Made by a program: the position numbers and the translations under genes
Shown here: piece by piece, positions 63,919 to 64,000 of the stretch
How the letters are laid out: each line of letters begins with the position of its first letter
Numbering within the stretch: the first letter of the stretch is position 1
The notes under the pieces: model-generated
What the model was told of the DNA's origin: nothing
Seen by the model: only the letters and a program-made list of their open reading frames with translations
The model's database searches: none
Origin: JAYZDF01 sp036337945
Lineage (GTDB): Bacteria > Myxococcota > Kuafuiibacteriia > Kuafuiibacteriales > Kuafuiibacteriaceae
Direction of reading: 5' to 3'
DNA: 64,000 bases
Assembly: GCA_036337945.1 (NCBI GenBank)
Contig: JAYZDF010000004.1
Location: 18,293 to 82,292, forward strand

Positions 63919-63930
63919 AGGACACGAAGC

Positions 63931-64000
63931 ATGGCACGAGCGAAAAAAGAAAAGACGACGAAGAAAAAGAACAAGCCAGAGGCTGAGGTCATCACCGAGG
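63931..64000 (+). CDS. 5' end of a gene with a Lys-rich N-terminus (continues outside window)
   Basis: An ATG at 63931, with AGGA at 63919-63922 (8 bp spacing), opens a frame that stays open to the end of the window. The 23 visible residues begin MARAKKEKTTKKKNKPEAEV, a basic, disordered N-terminus typical of nucleic-acid-binding or translocase proteins. It is divergent from the LolA-like gene. LolA next to ftsK is a recurring arrangement, but nothing in this fragment identifies ftsK. Confidence 0.55.
   Translation, partial: MARAKKEKTTKKKNKPEAEVITE

Noticed and set aside
63771..63995. Minus-strand open frame at the window end
   Set aside because: It covers the intergenic region and the start of the gene at 63931, and its repetitive Phe/Val content comes from A/T tracts.
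1..64000. CRISPR arrays, insertion sequences, integrases or attachment sites
   Set aside because: No regularly spaced repeats, transposase or integrase motifs were seen; repeats found are within a protein gene.

Overview
The window is chromosomal DNA from a Gram-negative bacterium. It carries an outer-membrane toolkit (LolA-like carrier, LptC-like lipoprotein, TonB-dependent receptor, FadL-type barrel), a complex I NuoL subunit and RNase P RNA of the standard bacterial type. FHA-domain proteins, a Hanks-type Ser/Thr kinase, sigma-54 activators and long cysteine-rich lipoproteins together point to a deltaproteobacterial-type lineage (Myxococcota, Bradymonadia, Bdellovibrionota or similar). That placement is an inference from gene content. 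I see no insertion sequence, prophage, CRISPR array or integrase, so the region reads as core and lineage-specific genome rather than an island.

Layout. 1-4866 (+): 3' end of a metallophosphoesterase, a GMC oxidoreductase, a degenerate-GGDEF protein and a small membrane protein. 4874-6532 (-): a fatty acyl-AMP ligase broken by one in-frame stop. 6730-10646 (+): VOC-like protein, ketopantoate reductase-like protein, EEP phosphatase, leucyl aminopeptidase. 10652-14596 (-): PssA, an aminotransferase, two small Cys-rich exported proteins, and an orphan 4-hydroxybenzoyl-CoA-reductase-type flavin/FeS subunit. 14683-27949 (+): a long, tightly packed run of MBL hydrolase, USP-like protein, NhaD/ArsB-type transporter, HupE-like protein, Hsp33, FtsX, EnvC-like factor, CtpA protease, twin-FHA protein, PdxA, HEAT protein and HAMP protein. 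28038-29885: a CAU-anticodon tRNA, a strong terminator, a zinc-ribbon protein, an AhpD-like protein, and rnpB on the minus strand.

29946-32939 (-): a 655-residue Cys-rich repeat lipoprotein and the Sua5/TsaC enzyme. 33026-38393: NuoL, SAM hydrolase, ErpA, ThiO (-) and an unknown exported protein. 38403-49182 (-): a co-directional series of KorA, KorB, sigma-54 activator, histidine kinase, NtrC-type regulator, exported coiled-coil protein, beta-barrel and FadL-like protein. 49388-54093: DUF2203-like protein, LptC-like lipoprotein, degenerate J-domain protein, Ser/Thr kinase and an FHA-GAF-cyclase-like protein. 54058-60439: a PEGA-like membrane protein, TonB-dependent receptor, beta-propeller lipoprotein, and a beta-helix lipoprotein on the other strand. 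60636-64000: site-2-type protease, aldehyde dehydrogenase, LolA-like protein and the start of a further gene.

No single obvious new defence or biosynthetic system stands out. The least explained blocks are the signalling-plus-envelope series at 38.4-46.3 kb, the surface cluster at 54-60.4 kb, and several proteins whose catalytic motifs have decayed (GGDEF-like, cyclase-like, J-domain) while the fold seems kept.
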